A stretch of DNA of 64,000 bases from Candidatus Methylophosphatis haderslevensis (GCA_016711925.1 JADJSA010000012.1:38497-102496); one strand, 5' to 3'; shown: positions 6,992 to 15,892, counted from the stretch's first letter. Translations and numbers: made by a program. Notes: generated by a model not told the origin, from the letters alone.

Positions 6992-8214
6992 GCGAACTCG
7001 AACTCGCGCTTTCCCGAACGATGCAAGCGTTTCCCGCCGCGATCCCGCGGCGTGCCGCAACGGCGCTCGCCATCCTCGACCGGCTCCAGGCCGGCAGTCT
7101 GGAAGTCGAGCTACCTGATGCACGTTGCCTGCAGCTAGGCCGAGGTGCGCGTGTGGCCAGGCTGCGTGTCAGCGACTGGCGGGTGTTCGATGTCGCGCTC
7201 AACAAGGGCGACATCGGGCTGGCAGAGGCCTACCTGGACGGCTGGTGGGAGGCCGACGACCTTCCCGCTTTGCTGACCCTGCTGGCGAAGAGCCGCGATG
7301 TCCTGCAGGAAGCCGTCTATGGCAAGGCGCTGCGGCTGCTCGGCTACCGCCTGTCGCACCTGCTGCGCGCCAACACGCGCGACGGCGCGCGGCGGAACAT
7401 CATGGCGCACTACGATCTGGGCAATCGCTTCTACGAGACATGGCTCGACGGCACGATGAGCTATTCCGCGGCACTGTTCGAGGCCGGCGGAGCGCGCTCG
7501 TTCGAGGATGCCCAGCGCGCCAAGTACCGGCGCATCCTCGATCAACTGGACGCAAAACCCGGACAGCATGTGCTGGAGATCGGTTGCGGCTGGGGCGGTT
7601 TCGCCGAGATCGCGGCAAGCGAATACCGGCTCAGGGTGCTCGGCCTGACCCTCTCTCCGGCTCAGCTCGCGTACGCGCGGGATCGCGCAGCCTCGCGCGG
7701 TTTCGCCGATCTGGTTACTTTCGAACTGTGCGACTACCGCGATGTGCGCGGACACTACGACCACATCGTGTCGATCGAGATGTTCGAAGCGGTCGGCGAG
7801 CGTTTCTGGCCGGCCTACTTCGCGCAATTGCTCGACCGGCTCAAGCCGGGCGGCAGGGCCGCGGTCCAGGTCATCACGATCGACGACAGCTTGTTCGACC
7901 GTTATCGACGCGGTACCGATTTCATCCAGCGCTACGTCTTTCCAGGCGGCATGCTGCCCGCGCCGTCGGTGTTTCGCGGACGTGCTGCCGCTTGCGGCTT
8001 GCAGGTGCGCGACGAGTTCCGTTTCGGCCCCGACTACGCCCGCACGCTGGCAGGCTGGGCAGCGCGCTTCAACGAGATGCAGGCCGCGATTCGCGTACAG
8101 GGTTTCGGCGAGGACTTCATGCGGCTCTGGCGCTTCTATCTCGCCTACTGCGAGGCGGGCTTCCGCGCCGGGTCTACCGACGTCTATCAATTCACGCTGC
8201 AGCATTCGACATGA
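6988..8214 (+). CDS. Cyclopropane-fatty-acid-synthase-like SAM methyltransferase
   Basis: This 408-residue enzyme has the CFA synthase architecture. An N-terminal lipid-binding domain ends near NIMAHYDLGNRFYETWLDGTM. The SAM-binding Rossmann domain has VLEIGCGWGGFAEIA at about residues 193-207. SIEMFEAVGERFWPAYF and FIQRYVFPGG are catalytic-region motifs of the family. It should transfer a methyl group from SAM to an unsaturated phospholipid acyl chain. The product could be a cyclopropane, methyl-branched or furan-precursor lipid; sequence alone does not decide. It is coupled to both neighbours by ATGA overlaps. Confidence 0.88.
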   Translation: MSELELALSRTMQAFPAAIPRRAATALAILDRLQAGSLEVELPDARCLQLGRGARVARLRVSDWRVFDVALNKGDIGLAEAYLDGWWEADDLPALLTLLAKSRDVLQEAVYGKALRLLGYRLSHLLRANTRDGARRNIMAHYDLGNRFYETWLDGTMSYSAALFEAGGARSFEDAQRAKYRRILDQLDAKPGQHVLEIGCGWGGFAEIAASEYRLRVLGLTLSPAQLAYARDRAASRGFADLVTFELCDYRDVRGHYDHIVSIEMFEAVGERFWPAYFAQLLDRLKPGGRAAVQVITIDDSLFDRYRRGTDFIQRYVFPGGMLPAPSVFRGRAAACGLQVRDEFRFGPDYARTLAGWAARFNEMQAAIRVQGFGEDFMRLWRFYLAYCEAGFRAGSTDVYQFTLQHST

Positions 8215-8759
8215 GCATCCGAATCCTGTTGCTTGTGCTCTTCGTGACGATGTCCTCCTGGGCATCGGCAAACACGCTGCCCGATTCGGTCAAGCAGCAG
8301 TTGCTCTCGCTGTTCGGCCCGGGCAACTCGGAATTGCGGCCCCTGGGCAGCGGCGAGATGCGCTGGCTCGGGCTGTCCATCTACCAGGCATCGCTATGGA
8401 CGAGTACCGCGCGCTTCGACGATTCGGCGCCCTATGCGCTTGTTCTGCGCTATTCGCGCGACATCGCAGGCCGCCGGCTGGTATCCACTTCGATCGACGA
8501 ACTCAAGCGCCTCGGCACGCGCGACGAAGGCAAACTCAAGCGCTGGGAAGCCCTGCTTGCGACAGTGTTCCCCGACGTCAAGTCGGGTGAGTCGATCATC
8601 GGTGTCAGCCTGCCCTCACGTGGCGCGCTGTTCTATCACCAGGGGCGACTGACCGGCGAGATCGACGACCCGGAATTCGCGCGGGCCTTCTTTGCGATCT
8701 GGCTCGACGAGCGAACCCGTGCGCCGGATCTGCGGGCGCGCCTGCTCGGCGGGTCATGA
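8211..8759 (+). CDS. Chalcone isomerase-like secreted protein
   Basis: This 182-residue protein starts with a signal peptide (MSIRILLLVLFVTMSSWASA) and matches the bacterial chalcone-isomerase-like fold. It has the segment WLGLSIYQASLWTS, then YALVLRYSRDIAGRRLV and a late LTGEIDDPEFARAFFAIWLDERT. Plant chalcone isomerase relatives bind fatty acids, so a periplasmic lipid-binding or isomerising role is a reasonable inference. The ATG overlaps the methyltransferase stop. Confidence 0.75.
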   Translation: MSIRILLLVLFVTMSSWASANTLPDSVKQQLLSLFGPGNSELRPLGSGEMRWLGLSIYQASLWTSTARFDDSAPYALVLRYSRDIAGRRLVSTSIDELKRLGTRDEGKLKRWEALLATVFPDVKSGESIIGVSLPSRGALFYHQGRLTGEIDDPEFARAFFAIWLDERTRAPDLRARLLGGS

Positions 8760-10027
8760 ATACCGTCGGGATACAGCCGCGAACCCTCTCGTGGCGCGAT
8801 CTGAGTGCCTATGGCCTGCTGGGCTTGCCGCTGGCCTTCGCCGCCCTGCCGATCTACGTTCATGTGCCCAAGCTTTACGGCGATACGCTCGGTCTGTCGC
8901 TGTCGGTGGTCGGCGCGGTGTTGCTTGCAACCCGTTTGCTCGATGCCTTGGTGGACCCCTTGCTCGGCTGGTGGAGCGATCGCATCGATCGGCGAAAGCG
9001 CCTGATCGCCTTGGCGCTGCCGGTGCTCGCCATTGGCATGCTCGGGTTGCTGGCGCCGCGTGTGGAATGGGTCGGCGCCGTTTGGCTGGGGGTCACGCTG
9101 ACGGTTGTCTATCTTGGCTTTTCGCTCGCCCAGGTGAACTACTACGCCTGGGGTGCCGAGCTTTCTTCGGCTGTGGATGAGCGCACCCGCATCACTGCCT
9201 GGCGCGAAGGCTTCGCGCTGCTCGGCGTGGTGGCGGCCTCGGCGCTGCCTGCGTTGCTGGCACCCGAACTGGCGCAGGGTGTTGGCCGCCTTGCGTGGCT
9301 GTTCCTGCCGTTGCTTGCGGTGACTGCGGCAATCACCTTGTTGCGTGCGCCCGGCTCGCGCGCCGTGCGACCGCAGCGGGCGAGCCTGCTCGCCGCAATG
9401 GCGGCCACGCTGGGGAATCGCGCTTTCATCCGGCTGCTCGCGGTTTTTGCATTGAACGGCATCGCGTCGGCGATTCCGGCAACGCTGGTCCTGTTCTTTG
9501 TCGCCGATGTGCTGCAACTCGAATCGGTTGCCGGCCTGTTTCTCGCGATCTACTTCATCGCCGGTGTGGCGGCCCTGCCGCTGTGGGTTGCGCTTTCGAC
9601 GCGCATCGGCAAGTCGTCGGCCTGGCTCGTCTCGATGGGACTGGCATGCCTGGTGTTCGTCTGGGCATTCCTTCTTGGCCCCGGCGAAATGCTTGCGTTC
9701 GCGCTGATCTGCGCCTTGTCCGGCGTTGCGCTCGGCGCCGACCTCGCGCTGCCGCCATCGATGCTCGCCGACGTGATGGATCGCGACGCGCGGAGCGCAG
9801 CCGACGCGAAATCGGGCGCCTATTTCGGCCTGTGGAACCTGGTCACCAAGCTCAACCTGGCCCTCGCGGCCGGCATTGCGCTGCCGCTGATTTCCCTGCT
9901 CGGTTATCTCCCTGGGACGCGCGACGCGCAGGGGGTCGCCGGCCTGTCGTTGGTCTATGCGCTGGTGCCGACCGGGCTCAAATTGTTGGCCGCGGCCCTG
10001 CTTTCGCGCTGGATGCGGCGCTTGTGA
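8756..10027 (+). CDS. MFS transporter of the GPH (MFS_2) type
   Basis: This is a 423-residue integral membrane protein with about 12 hydrophobic segments. The loop motif DALVDPLLGWWSDRIDRRKR (about residues 62-81) is typical of glycoside-pentoside-hexuronide:cation symporters. A gene of this type is often found with CFA-synthase-like and DUF3833 genes in light-response clusters, so its substrate may not be a sugar. The substrate cannot be read from sequence. Confidence 0.8.
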   Translation: MNTVGIQPRTLSWRDLSAYGLLGLPLAFAALPIYVHVPKLYGDTLGLSLSVVGAVLLATRLLDALVDPLLGWWSDRIDRRKRLIALALPVLAIGMLGLLAPRVEWVGAVWLGVTLTVVYLGFSLAQVNYYAWGAELSSAVDERTRITAWREGFALLGVVAASALPALLAPELAQGVGRLAWLFLPLLAVTAAITLLRAPGSRAVRPQRASLLAAMAATLGNRAFIRLLAVFALNGIASAIPATLVLFFVADVLQLESVAGLFLAIYFIAGVAALPLWVALSTRIGKSSAWLVSMGLACLVFVWAFLLGPGEMLAFALICALSGVALGADLALPPSMLADVMDRDARSAADAKSGAYFGLWNLVTKLNLALAAGIALPLISLLGYLPGTRDAQGVAGLSLVYALVPTGLKLLAAALLSRWMRRL

Positions 10028-10040
10028 TTCGGAGAACGAG

Positions 10041-10562
10041 ATGCAAAGGATCCTTGTTGCCCTACTGGCGGTGTTTGTCGCGGGTTGCGCCGGCGTGAAG
10101 GTCGAGGACTACGCCGCCGAGAAGCCGGTGCTCGATCTGGCGACCTACTTCAATGGCACGCTCGATGCGCACGGAATGTTTCAGGATCGCTCCGGCAAGG
10201 TGGTCAAGCGCTTTCATGTGGTGATCGATGCATCGTGGAAGGGCAATGTCGGTACGCTCGACGAGCGCTTCACCTACTCGGACGGGACGACGCAGCGCCG
10301 GGTGTGGACGATCACCAAGGTCGATGCGCATCGCTATAAGGGCACCGCCGACGACGTGGTGGGTGAGGCGGACGGTGTGGCTTACGGCAACGCGCTGCGC
10401 TGGCGCTACGTGCTTGCGCTTCCGGTTGACGGCAAGACCTATCGTGTCGATTTCGATGACTGGATGTTCCTGATGGACCACAAGGTGATGCTCAACCGAT
10501 CCGCAATGAGCAAGTTCGGCTTCGGGCTCGGCGAAGTCACGCTGTCGTTCTACAAGCGATGA
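10041..10562 (+). CDS. DUF3833 family lipoprotein
   Basis: This is a 173-residue lipoprotein. The signal ends in the lipobox VAGC, so it is anchored through the Cys at residue 16. The rest is beta-rich and matches DUF3833, with YFNGTLDAHGMFQDRSGKV and WMFLMDHKVMLNRSAMSKFGF. DUF3833 proteins co-occur with CFA-like methyltransferases. The start has GGAGAACGAG upstream; the stop overlaps the SDR start. Confidence 0.82.
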   Translation: MQRILVALLAVFVAGCAGVKVEDYAAEKPVLDLATYFNGTLDAHGMFQDRSGKVVKRFHVVIDASWKGNVGTLDERFTYSDGTTQRRVWTITKVDAHRYKGTADDVVGEADGVAYGNALRWRYVLALPVDGKTYRVDFDDWMFLMDHKVMLNRSAMSKFGFGLGEVTLSFYKR

Positions 10563-11380
10563 TCCAGCGGCTGGTGCCAGTGCGAGACCGCGAATCGCGT
10601 TCGTTCTCCAGCCTGAATCGTCCGATTCGCGACTGGCAGGACAAGCGGGTATGGATCGTCGGCGCCTCGACCGGCATCGGCGCGGCGCTGGCCCGGGAAC
10701 TGCACGTGGCGGGGGCGCGGCTGGCACTTTCGGCGCGCAATCGCGACAGGCTGGCCGATTTGAGCGCCGGCTTGTCGGAGACGCTTTGCCTGCCTCTGGA
10801 CGTTACCGAATCTGGCTCGCTCGAGCAGGCCGGCAAACGCATCGTCGAGGCCTGGGACGGCATCGACCTGGTGGTGCTCAATGCCGGCACCTATTCGGCG
10901 GTGCGTGCCTGGGAACTCGATTCAGATACGACGCGGCCGACGGTCGAAACCAATCTGCTCGGTGTGATCGACGGCGTCGGTGCGGTGCTGCCAGCGATGC
11001 TGGCCCGGGGTAGCGGCGCGATTGCCGTGGTCGGCAGCGTTGCCGGCTACCGCGGCCTGCCCAACGCCATTGTGTACGGTGCGACGAAATCCGCACTGAT
11101 CAACTTCTGCGAGACCCTCTATCTCGATTTGCGGCCGAAAGGTATCGATGTCTTCCTCGTCAGTCCCGGATTCGTCGACACGCCGCTGACCGCGCAGAAT
11201 CGTTTCAGCATGCCGGCACTGATCAGTGCAGACGAGGCAGCCCGACGCATGGTTGCCGGGTTCGCCAAAGGCTGCTTCGAGATCCATTTTCCGAAGCGCT
11301 TCACCGTCGGGCTGAAGCTGCTGGAATTGTTGCCCTATCGGCTCTACTTTGCGCTCGTGCGCCGTCTGACAGGCCTCTGA
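10559..11380 (+). CDS. Short-chain dehydrogenase/reductase
   Basis: This 273-residue NAD(P)-dependent oxidoreductase has a classical SDR core: the cofactor motif GASTGIG near residue 36, LVVLNAGTY (NAG motif), a catalytic Ser in VVGSVAGYRG and the catalytic pair Y-G-A-T-K. The first 20-25 residues are extra compared with most SDRs, but the ATG at 10559 overlaps the preceding stop and is kept. It is probably involved in lipid or membrane-component oxidation within the LitR-linked operon. Confidence 0.85.
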   Translation: MIQRLVPVRDRESRSFSSLNRPIRDWQDKRVWIVGASTGIGAALARELHVAGARLALSARNRDRLADLSAGLSETLCLPLDVTESGSLEQAGKRIVEAWDGIDLVVLNAGTYSAVRAWELDSDTTRPTVETNLLGVIDGVGAVLPAMLARGSGAIAVVGSVAGYRGLPNAIVYGATKSALINFCETLYLDLRPKGIDVFLVSPGFVDTPLTAQNRFSMPALISADEAARRMVAGFAKGCFEIHFPKRFTVGLKLLELLPYRLYFALVRRLTGL

Positions 11381-11382
11381 TC

Positions 11383-11814
11383 GTGAAACTTGTTCTCGAT
11401 GACATCGTCCGCTTCTTCGAGACGCTGGACAACGCCAGTGTCGGCACGATCGTGCAGTTCTATTCCGGCGACGCGTGGTTCAAGGATCCGTTCAACGAGG
11501 TGCGCGGCATCGTGGCGATCCGGCGCGTTTTCGAGCACATGTTCGAGACGCTCGACCGGCCGCGATTTCGAATTACCGAAAGCGTCGCCGATCCCGGCGG
11601 CGCGATGCTGCTGTGGGAGTTCCACTTCGGGTTGCCAGACAAAGAAAGGTGCATCCGCGGCGCATCGCATCTGCGCTTCGATGCGCAGGGGCGCATCGCG
11701 TGGCACCGCGACTACTGGGATGCAGCGGAGGAGTTGTATGCGAAGTTGCCGGTTCTCGGCTGGGTGATGCGCCGGCTGCAGCGCGCATTGCGCACGCCGC
11801 AGCCGGGCAGTTGA
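11383..11814 (+). CDS. NTF2/SnoaL-like protein
   Basis: This 143-residue protein has the small cone-shaped NTF2-like fold. It begins LVLDDIVRFFETLDNASVGTI and contains YSGDAWFKDPFNEVRG and a late HRDYWDAAEELYAKLPVLGWVMRRL. Proteins of this type close similar photoprotection or lipid operons. No catalytic residues can be assigned. It starts with GTG, two bases after the SDR stop, and is the last gene of the operon. Confidence 0.75.
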   Translation: MKLVLDDIVRFFETLDNASVGTIVQFYSGDAWFKDPFNEVRGIVAIRRVFEHMFETLDRPRFRITESVADPGGAMLLWEFHFGLPDKERCIRGASHLRFDAQGRIAWHRDYWDAAEELYAKLPVLGWVMRRLQRALRTPQPGS

Positions 11815-11837
11815 GCCGCCGCCGCGCCAGCGCCGGA

Positions 11838-12479
11838 CTATCGCTTGCGGGTATCCTCGGGCGGACGCGAATCGATCTGTTGCGCCTGCGATTCGTCGAT
11901 GTATTCGAACACCCGCACCACCTTCTCGACGCCGGACGTAGTGGCGGCGATCTGCGCCGCGTCGTCCGCTTCCTTGCGTGTCACGATGCCGACCAAAAAA
12001 GCCGTGCCGGCCGACGCGTGCACGCGGACATGGTTGGCCGAGAACTTGTTGGCTTCGACGAAGCGCGCCTTGATCTTCGACGTCAGGTAGGTGTCATTGG
12101 CGCGCGATTTCGCGGAACTCGCGGGACCGATCACCACCTCGTTGACCACGCCCTTGACATTGACGACCTCGCCCGCCAATCGACCGACCTGGGCCTTGGT
12201 GGCGGCATCCGGGACTTCGCCGATCAGCAGGACGTTGCGGTTGTAGCTCACCGCATTGACATGGGTTTCCGAACCGAACTTCTGCACGATGCGCTCTTCG
12301 ACTTTCCAGCCGACGCTCTCATCATCGATGTAGGCGCCGGACGAGCGCCGGTCGGCAATGATCAGCGCGCCGGCACCGATCCCGGTGGCGGCGATCAGCG
12401 GCACGCAGGCCTGGATTGCCGGCAGGGTCGAAACGAGCAGCAGGGCAGTGGCGATGCGGATTCGGGTGTTTTTCATCAA
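11838..12479 (-). CDS. Outer-membrane lipoprotein with two BON domains (DolP/YraP-like)
   Basis: This 213-residue lipoprotein has a signal ending AIQAC, then two BON domains. One is around residues 55-120 (VGWKVEERIVQKF to VVNEVVIG) and one around 130-205 (LTSKIKARFVEANKF to VVRVFEYID). DolP/YraP-type proteins support outer membrane integrity and are usually encoded beside diaA/gmhA and yraN, as here. An alternative start one codon later is possible. Its ATG overlaps the stop of the upstream isomerase gene. Confidence 0.88.
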   Translation of the reverse strand: MMKNTRIRIATALLLVSTLPAIQACVPLIAATGIGAGALIIADRRSSGAYIDDESVGWKVEERIVQKFGSETHVNAVSYNRNVLLIGEVPDAATKAQVGRLAGEVVNVKGVVNEVVIGPASSAKSRANDTYLTSKIKARFVEANKFSANHVRVHASAGTAFLVGIVTRKEADDAAQIAATTSGVEKVVRVFEYIDESQAQQIDSRPPEDTRKR

Positions 12480-13066
12480 TCAACTCCTAGCAGCATGCAA
12501 TCGATGCCGTCGCACAAGCAGTGCAGGACGAGCAGGTGGACTTCCTGGATGCGCGCCGTGCGATCGGCGGGCACGCACAGTTGGACATCGCCTTCGCGCA
12601 GCAACCCGGCCATCTTGCCGCCGGTCTTGCCAGTGAGCGCGACGACGCGCAGATCGCGATCATGCGCAGCGGCGACTGCTTCGATCACGTTCGGCGAGTT
12701 GCCCGAGGTCGAGATGGCGAGCAGCACATCGCCCGGCTGGCCGAGCGCGCGCACCTGCTTCGAGAAAACCTGAACGAAATCGTAGTCATTGGCGATCGAA
12801 GTCAGGGTCGAGGTATCGGTCGTCAACGCCATCGCGGCCAGGCCCGGGCGCTCTTTCTCGAAGCGGTTGAGCAATTCGGCCGCGAAGTGCTGCGAATCGG
12901 CGGCAGAACCGCCGTTGCCGCAAGCCATGACCTTGCCATTGTTCATCAGGCACTGAACCATGGTCTGGATTGCCTCGGCGATCGGCGCGGCGAGGAGTTC
13001 GACAGCCTGCAGCTTGGTTTGCGCGCTGTCGGTGAACTGTTGCGAAATGCGGGCGATCAAATCCAT
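12476..13066 (-). CDS. SIS-domain phosphoheptose isomerase (GmhA/DiaA family)
   Basis: This 196-residue SIS-domain protein starts MDLIARISQQF. Motifs include VMACGNGGSAADSQHFAAELLNRFEKERPGL, TTDTSTLTSIANDY and ISTSGNSPNV, all typical of sedoheptulose-7-phosphate isomerase and its DnaA-binding relative DiaA. In this neighbourhood (yraN, BON lipoprotein) the gene is often annotated diaA or gmhA. The conserved Glu in AAEL and the His in VHLLVLHCL allow catalytic activity. An upstream in-frame ATG at 13129 would add 21 unconserved residues, so 13066 is chosen. Confidence 0.85.
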   Translation of the reverse strand: MDLIARISQQFTDSAQTKLQAVELLAAPIAEAIQTMVQCLMNNGKVMACGNGGSAADSQHFAAELLNRFEKERPGLAAMALTTDTSTLTSIANDYDFVQVFSKQVRALGQPGDVLLAISTSGNSPNVIEAVAAAHDRDLRVVALTGKTGGKMAGLLREGDVQLCVPADRTARIQEVHLLVLHCLCDGIDCMLLGVD

Positions 13067-13156
13067 CTTGGAAGGTCGTGCTTCACGATAGGAATGGTTG
13101 GGCGGGCCATGTTGGGCGGATTTTAACATCCCGCACCGCGCGCCCCCGATCCGTCT

Positions 13157-13549
13157 TCAGAGCACGACATAGATATCCACGCGCAATCGCCGCCACGGGT
13201 TGCGATCCTGCACCAGTGCGGCGATGCGCGCGACAACCGGCGCACCGCGATCCATCTCCGCAGCGACCGCGCGGTTTTCCGTCCGCGGCAGATAGCCGAG
13301 CTTATGACCACGCCATTCGACGCGCACCGCGTTTGTATCGTGCCCGTTGTCGGCCTCGCGGATCAGGGAAAGTTCGTCGCCGACCCGCATTTCCTGCCAC
13401 AGGGCCTCGCCGGCGTAGTAGCGAAATCCGGCCAGCGGCGAGCTTTGCACCAGAATGCGCACCTGCTGGCCGAACGCCGGCAACTGCGCGGCCAGCGCGA
13501 GCGCCACAACCAGGCTCAGGCGCCGGACATCAATCGGCGGCGAACGCAT
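13157..13549 (-). CDS. Secreted HIRAN-domain protein
   Basis: This 130-residue protein has a signal peptide (VVALALAAQLPAFGQQ) followed by a single HIRAN domain: SPLAGFRYYAGEALWQEMRVGDELSLIREADNGHD and VRVEWRGHKLGYLPRTEN. HIRAN domains usually bind DNA ends inside SNF2 helicases; here the domain stands alone and appears exported. It overlaps the end of yraN by 20 bases. The function is unknown. Confidence 0.75.
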   Translation of the reverse strand: MRSPPIDVRRLSLVVALALAAQLPAFGQQVRILVQSSPLAGFRYYAGEALWQEMRVGDELSLIREADNGHDTNAVRVEWRGHKLGYLPRTENRAVAAEMDRGAPVVARIAALVQDRNPWRRLRVDIYVVL

Positions 13550-13874
13550 TCTTCAGCCATTCAATGCGCGGCGGGTCAAGCGCGTCGAACAGCACGCAGT
13601 CGAAGCGGCACGGTGGTTGCGGTCTTCCAGCCAGATAATGCTGCGCGGCGAGGATCACGCGCCGCCGCTTGGCTGCCGTGATGCTTGCCGCGGCACCGCC
13701 GAAGCGCGCGCTGCTGCGCAGCCGGACCTCGACGAATACCAGCACCCTTCCGTCGCGGCAGATCAGGTCGACCTCGCCGCCGCGCACGCGAAAATTGCGC
13801 TCGACCACGCTCAGGCCGTGGCGTTCGAGGTGGGCCGCGGCCAGGGCTTCGGCCCGGCTGCCGCTGCCGGTCAT
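13530..13874 (-). CDS. yraN: YraN family (UPF0102) nuclease-fold protein
   Basis: This 114-residue protein has a restriction-endonuclease-like core: AEALAAAHLERHGLSVVERNFR, then EVDLICRDGRVLVFVEVRLRSS, where the E-D-x(n)-E-V-x pattern marks the PD-(D/E)xK fold. YraN genes typically lie divergent from rsmI, as here. No cellular role is firmly established. The start at 13874 gives the family-length protein; the upstream extension of the frame is not conserved. Confidence 0.9.
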   Translation of the reverse strand: MTGSGSRAEALAAAHLERHGLSVVERNFRVRGGEVDLICRDGRVLVFVEVRLRSSARFGGAAASITAAKRRRVILAAQHYLAGRPQPPCRFDCVLFDALDPPRIEWLKNAFAAD

Positions 13875-13943
13875 GGCCGGCCTTGCTTGCGGCAGAACGC
13901 CGCGCGGCCCAGAATCCGCCCAATCCAGTCGATCGTCTGCGCC

Positions 13944-14798
13944 ATGCCAGAACCCCTCCAGTCGATGCCGCCTGCATTGTACGTCGTCGCCACGCCGCTC
14001 GGAAACCTTGCCGACATCACGCTGCGCGCGCTCGATGTGCTGCGCGCGGCCGATTTCGTCGCCGCCGAGGATACCCGCCACACGCGGCGCCTGCTCGATC
14101 ACCATGGCATCGCGGCCAGGCTGCTCGCGGCGCACCAGCACAACGAGCGCGAAGCCGCCGCAGCGATCGTCGCCGCGATTGGCGAGGGCAAGCGGGTGGC
14201 GCTGGTCAGCGATGCCGGCACGCCGGCGGTGTCCGATCCAGGCGCGCGCATTGTGCGCGCGGTCAGCGAGGCCGGCCTGCGCGTGATACCGGTGCCGGGA
14301 CCGAGCGCGCTGACGGCCGCGTTGTCGGCATCCGGCCTGGGTGACGAACGGGTGCTGTTCTGCGGCTTCCTGCCGGCGCGCGCCGGTACCCGTGGCGAGG
14401 CGATCGAGGCGCTGAAGGCGCTCGACGCCGCGCTGGTGTTCTACGAGGCGCCGCATCGGGTGGCCGAGACCGTCGCCGATCTTGCCGCGCGTCTGGACCC
14501 GCGGCGCGAGATGGTCATCGCGCGCGAGCTGACCAAGCTGTTCGAGAGCATCGCCCGCATGCCGCTTGCCGATGCGCCGGCCTGGCTGGCCGCCGACCCG
14601 AACCGCGAACGCGGCGAGTTCGTGCTGCTGGTGTCCGCCCCTGCGCCGCGGCAGGGTCTCCCAGCAGAGGCCGACCGGGTGCTCGCGGCGTTGCTGGCCG
14701 AACTGCCGCTCAAGCAGGCAGTCAAACTCGCCGCGCAGATCACCGGCGAGCCGCGCAACGCGCTCTACGAACGGGCGCTTTCGGTCAAGGGCGAGTGA
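13944..14798 (+). CDS. rsmI: 16S rRNA (cytidine-2'-O)-methyltransferase
   Basis: RsmI methylates the ribose of C1402 in 16S rRNA. The 284-residue protein has the tetrapyrrole-methylase fold: LYVVATPLGNLADITLRAL at the N-terminus, AAEDTRHTRRLLDHHGI, LVSDAGTPAVSDPG and VPGPSALTAALSASGL. It is divergent from yraN, the usual arrangement. The ATG at 13944 precedes the conserved core by a few residues. Confidence 0.95.
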   Translation: MPEPLQSMPPALYVVATPLGNLADITLRALDVLRAADFVAAEDTRHTRRLLDHHGIAARLLAAHQHNEREAAAAIVAAIGEGKRVALVSDAGTPAVSDPGARIVRAVSEAGLRVIPVPGPSALTAALSASGLGDERVLFCGFLPARAGTRGEAIEALKALDAALVFYEAPHRVAETVADLAARLDPRREMVIARELTKLFESIARMPLADAPAWLAADPNRERGEFVLLVSAPAPRQGLPAEADRVLAALLAELPLKQAVKLAAQITGEPRNALYERALSVKGE

Positions 14799-14808
14799 CG
14801 CCCGGCGC

Positions 14809-14814
14809 TATAAT
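14809..14814 (+). promoter_or_regulatory. -10 box of the pyrC promoter
   Basis: A perfect TATAAT lies in the rsmI-pyrC gap, 32 bases before the pyrC ATG. The expected -35 position inside the end of rsmI has no strong match, so promoter strength is uncertain. Confidence 0.5.
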
Positions 14815-14846
14815 CAATCGCTCACCTCGCATTTGCTTTCCATTCG

Positions 14847-15890
14847 ATGCCTGCGCAAGAACTCTCGCTCACCCGCCCCGACGACTGGCATCTGCATCTG
14901 CGCGACGGCACGGCGTTGCGGGCCGTGCTGCCCGATACCGCGCGCCGCTTCGGCCGCGCGATCGTCATGCCCAACCTGCGCCCGCCGGTCACCACGACCG
15001 CGCTTGCCGAGGCCTATCGCGCGCGCATCCTTGCCGCCTTGCCGGCCGGCCTAAAGTTCCAGCCGCTGATGACGTTGTATCTGACGGACCGTACGCCGCC
15101 GGAAGAAATCGACCGGGCTCTGGCCAGCGGCGTCGTGCATGGGGTCAAGCTCTACCCGGCCGGTGCCACGACCAACTCGGATTCGGGTGTCACCGACATC
15201 CGCCGTTGCGATGCCGTGCTGGCGCGGATGGAAGCGGCCGAAATGCCGCTCTTGGTGCATGGAGAGGTGACCGATGCTGAAACTGATATTTTTGATCGCG
15301 AGCACGTGTTTATTGATCGCGTACTGGCGCCGCTCGTCGAACGCCACCCGGGTCTGCGTGTCGTCTTCGAGCACATCACGACGCGCGAAGCGGCGCAGTT
15401 TGTAGCCGAAGCCGGGCCGAACGTCGCCGCCACACTGACGGCGCACCACCTGCTGATGAATCGCAACGCCATCTTCGCCGGCGGCGTGCGGCCGCACCAC
15501 TATTGCCTGCCGGTGTTAAAGCGCGAGACGCACCGCCGGGCGCTGGTCGAGGCGGCCACCGGCGGCAGCCCGAAGTTCTTTCTCGGCACCGATTCGGCGC
15601 CGCATGCGCAGGGCACCAAGGAAGCGGCCTGCGGCTGCGCCGGCTGCTACACCGCGCATGCCGCCATCGAGCTGTATGCCGAAGCGTTCGACCAGGCCGG
15701 CGCGCTGGACAAGCTGGAAGCGTTTGCGAGTTTCAACGGGCCGGATTTCTACCGCCTGCCACGCAACACGGATCGCATCACGCTGGTCAAGCGATCATGG
15801 CAGGTTGCGCAGAACCTCACTTATCTCGAAGACGATGCGCTCGTACCCTTGCGTGCCGGCGAGGCGGTCGAGTGGACGCTGCTGAATTGA
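14847..15890 (+). CDS. pyrC: Dihydroorotase
   Basis: PyrC converts carbamoyl-aspartate to dihydroorotate in pyrimidine synthesis. The 347-residue protein is the compact class II type. It has zinc ligands in DDWHLHLRDG, the lysine to be carboxylated in VKLYPAGATTNSDSGV, His in LLVHGEVTD and FEHITTREA, and the catalytic Asp in FLGTDSAPH. It is probably transcribed from its own TATAAT promoter with the two following genes. Confidence 0.97.
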   Translation: MPAQELSLTRPDDWHLHLRDGTALRAVLPDTARRFGRAIVMPNLRPPVTTTALAEAYRARILAALPAGLKFQPLMTLYLTDRTPPEEIDRALASGVVHGVKLYPAGATTNSDSGVTDIRRCDAVLARMEAAEMPLLVHGEVTDAETDIFDREHVFIDRVLAPLVERHPGLRVVFEHITTREAAQFVAEAGPNVAATLTAHHLLMNRNAIFAGGVRPHHYCLPVLKRETHRRALVEAATGGSPKFFLGTDSAPHAQGTKEAACGCAGCYTAHAAIELYAEAFDQAGALDKLEAFASFNGPDFYRLPRNTDRITLVKRSWQVAQNLTYLEDDALVPLRAGEAVEWTLLN

Positions 15891-15892
15891 TC

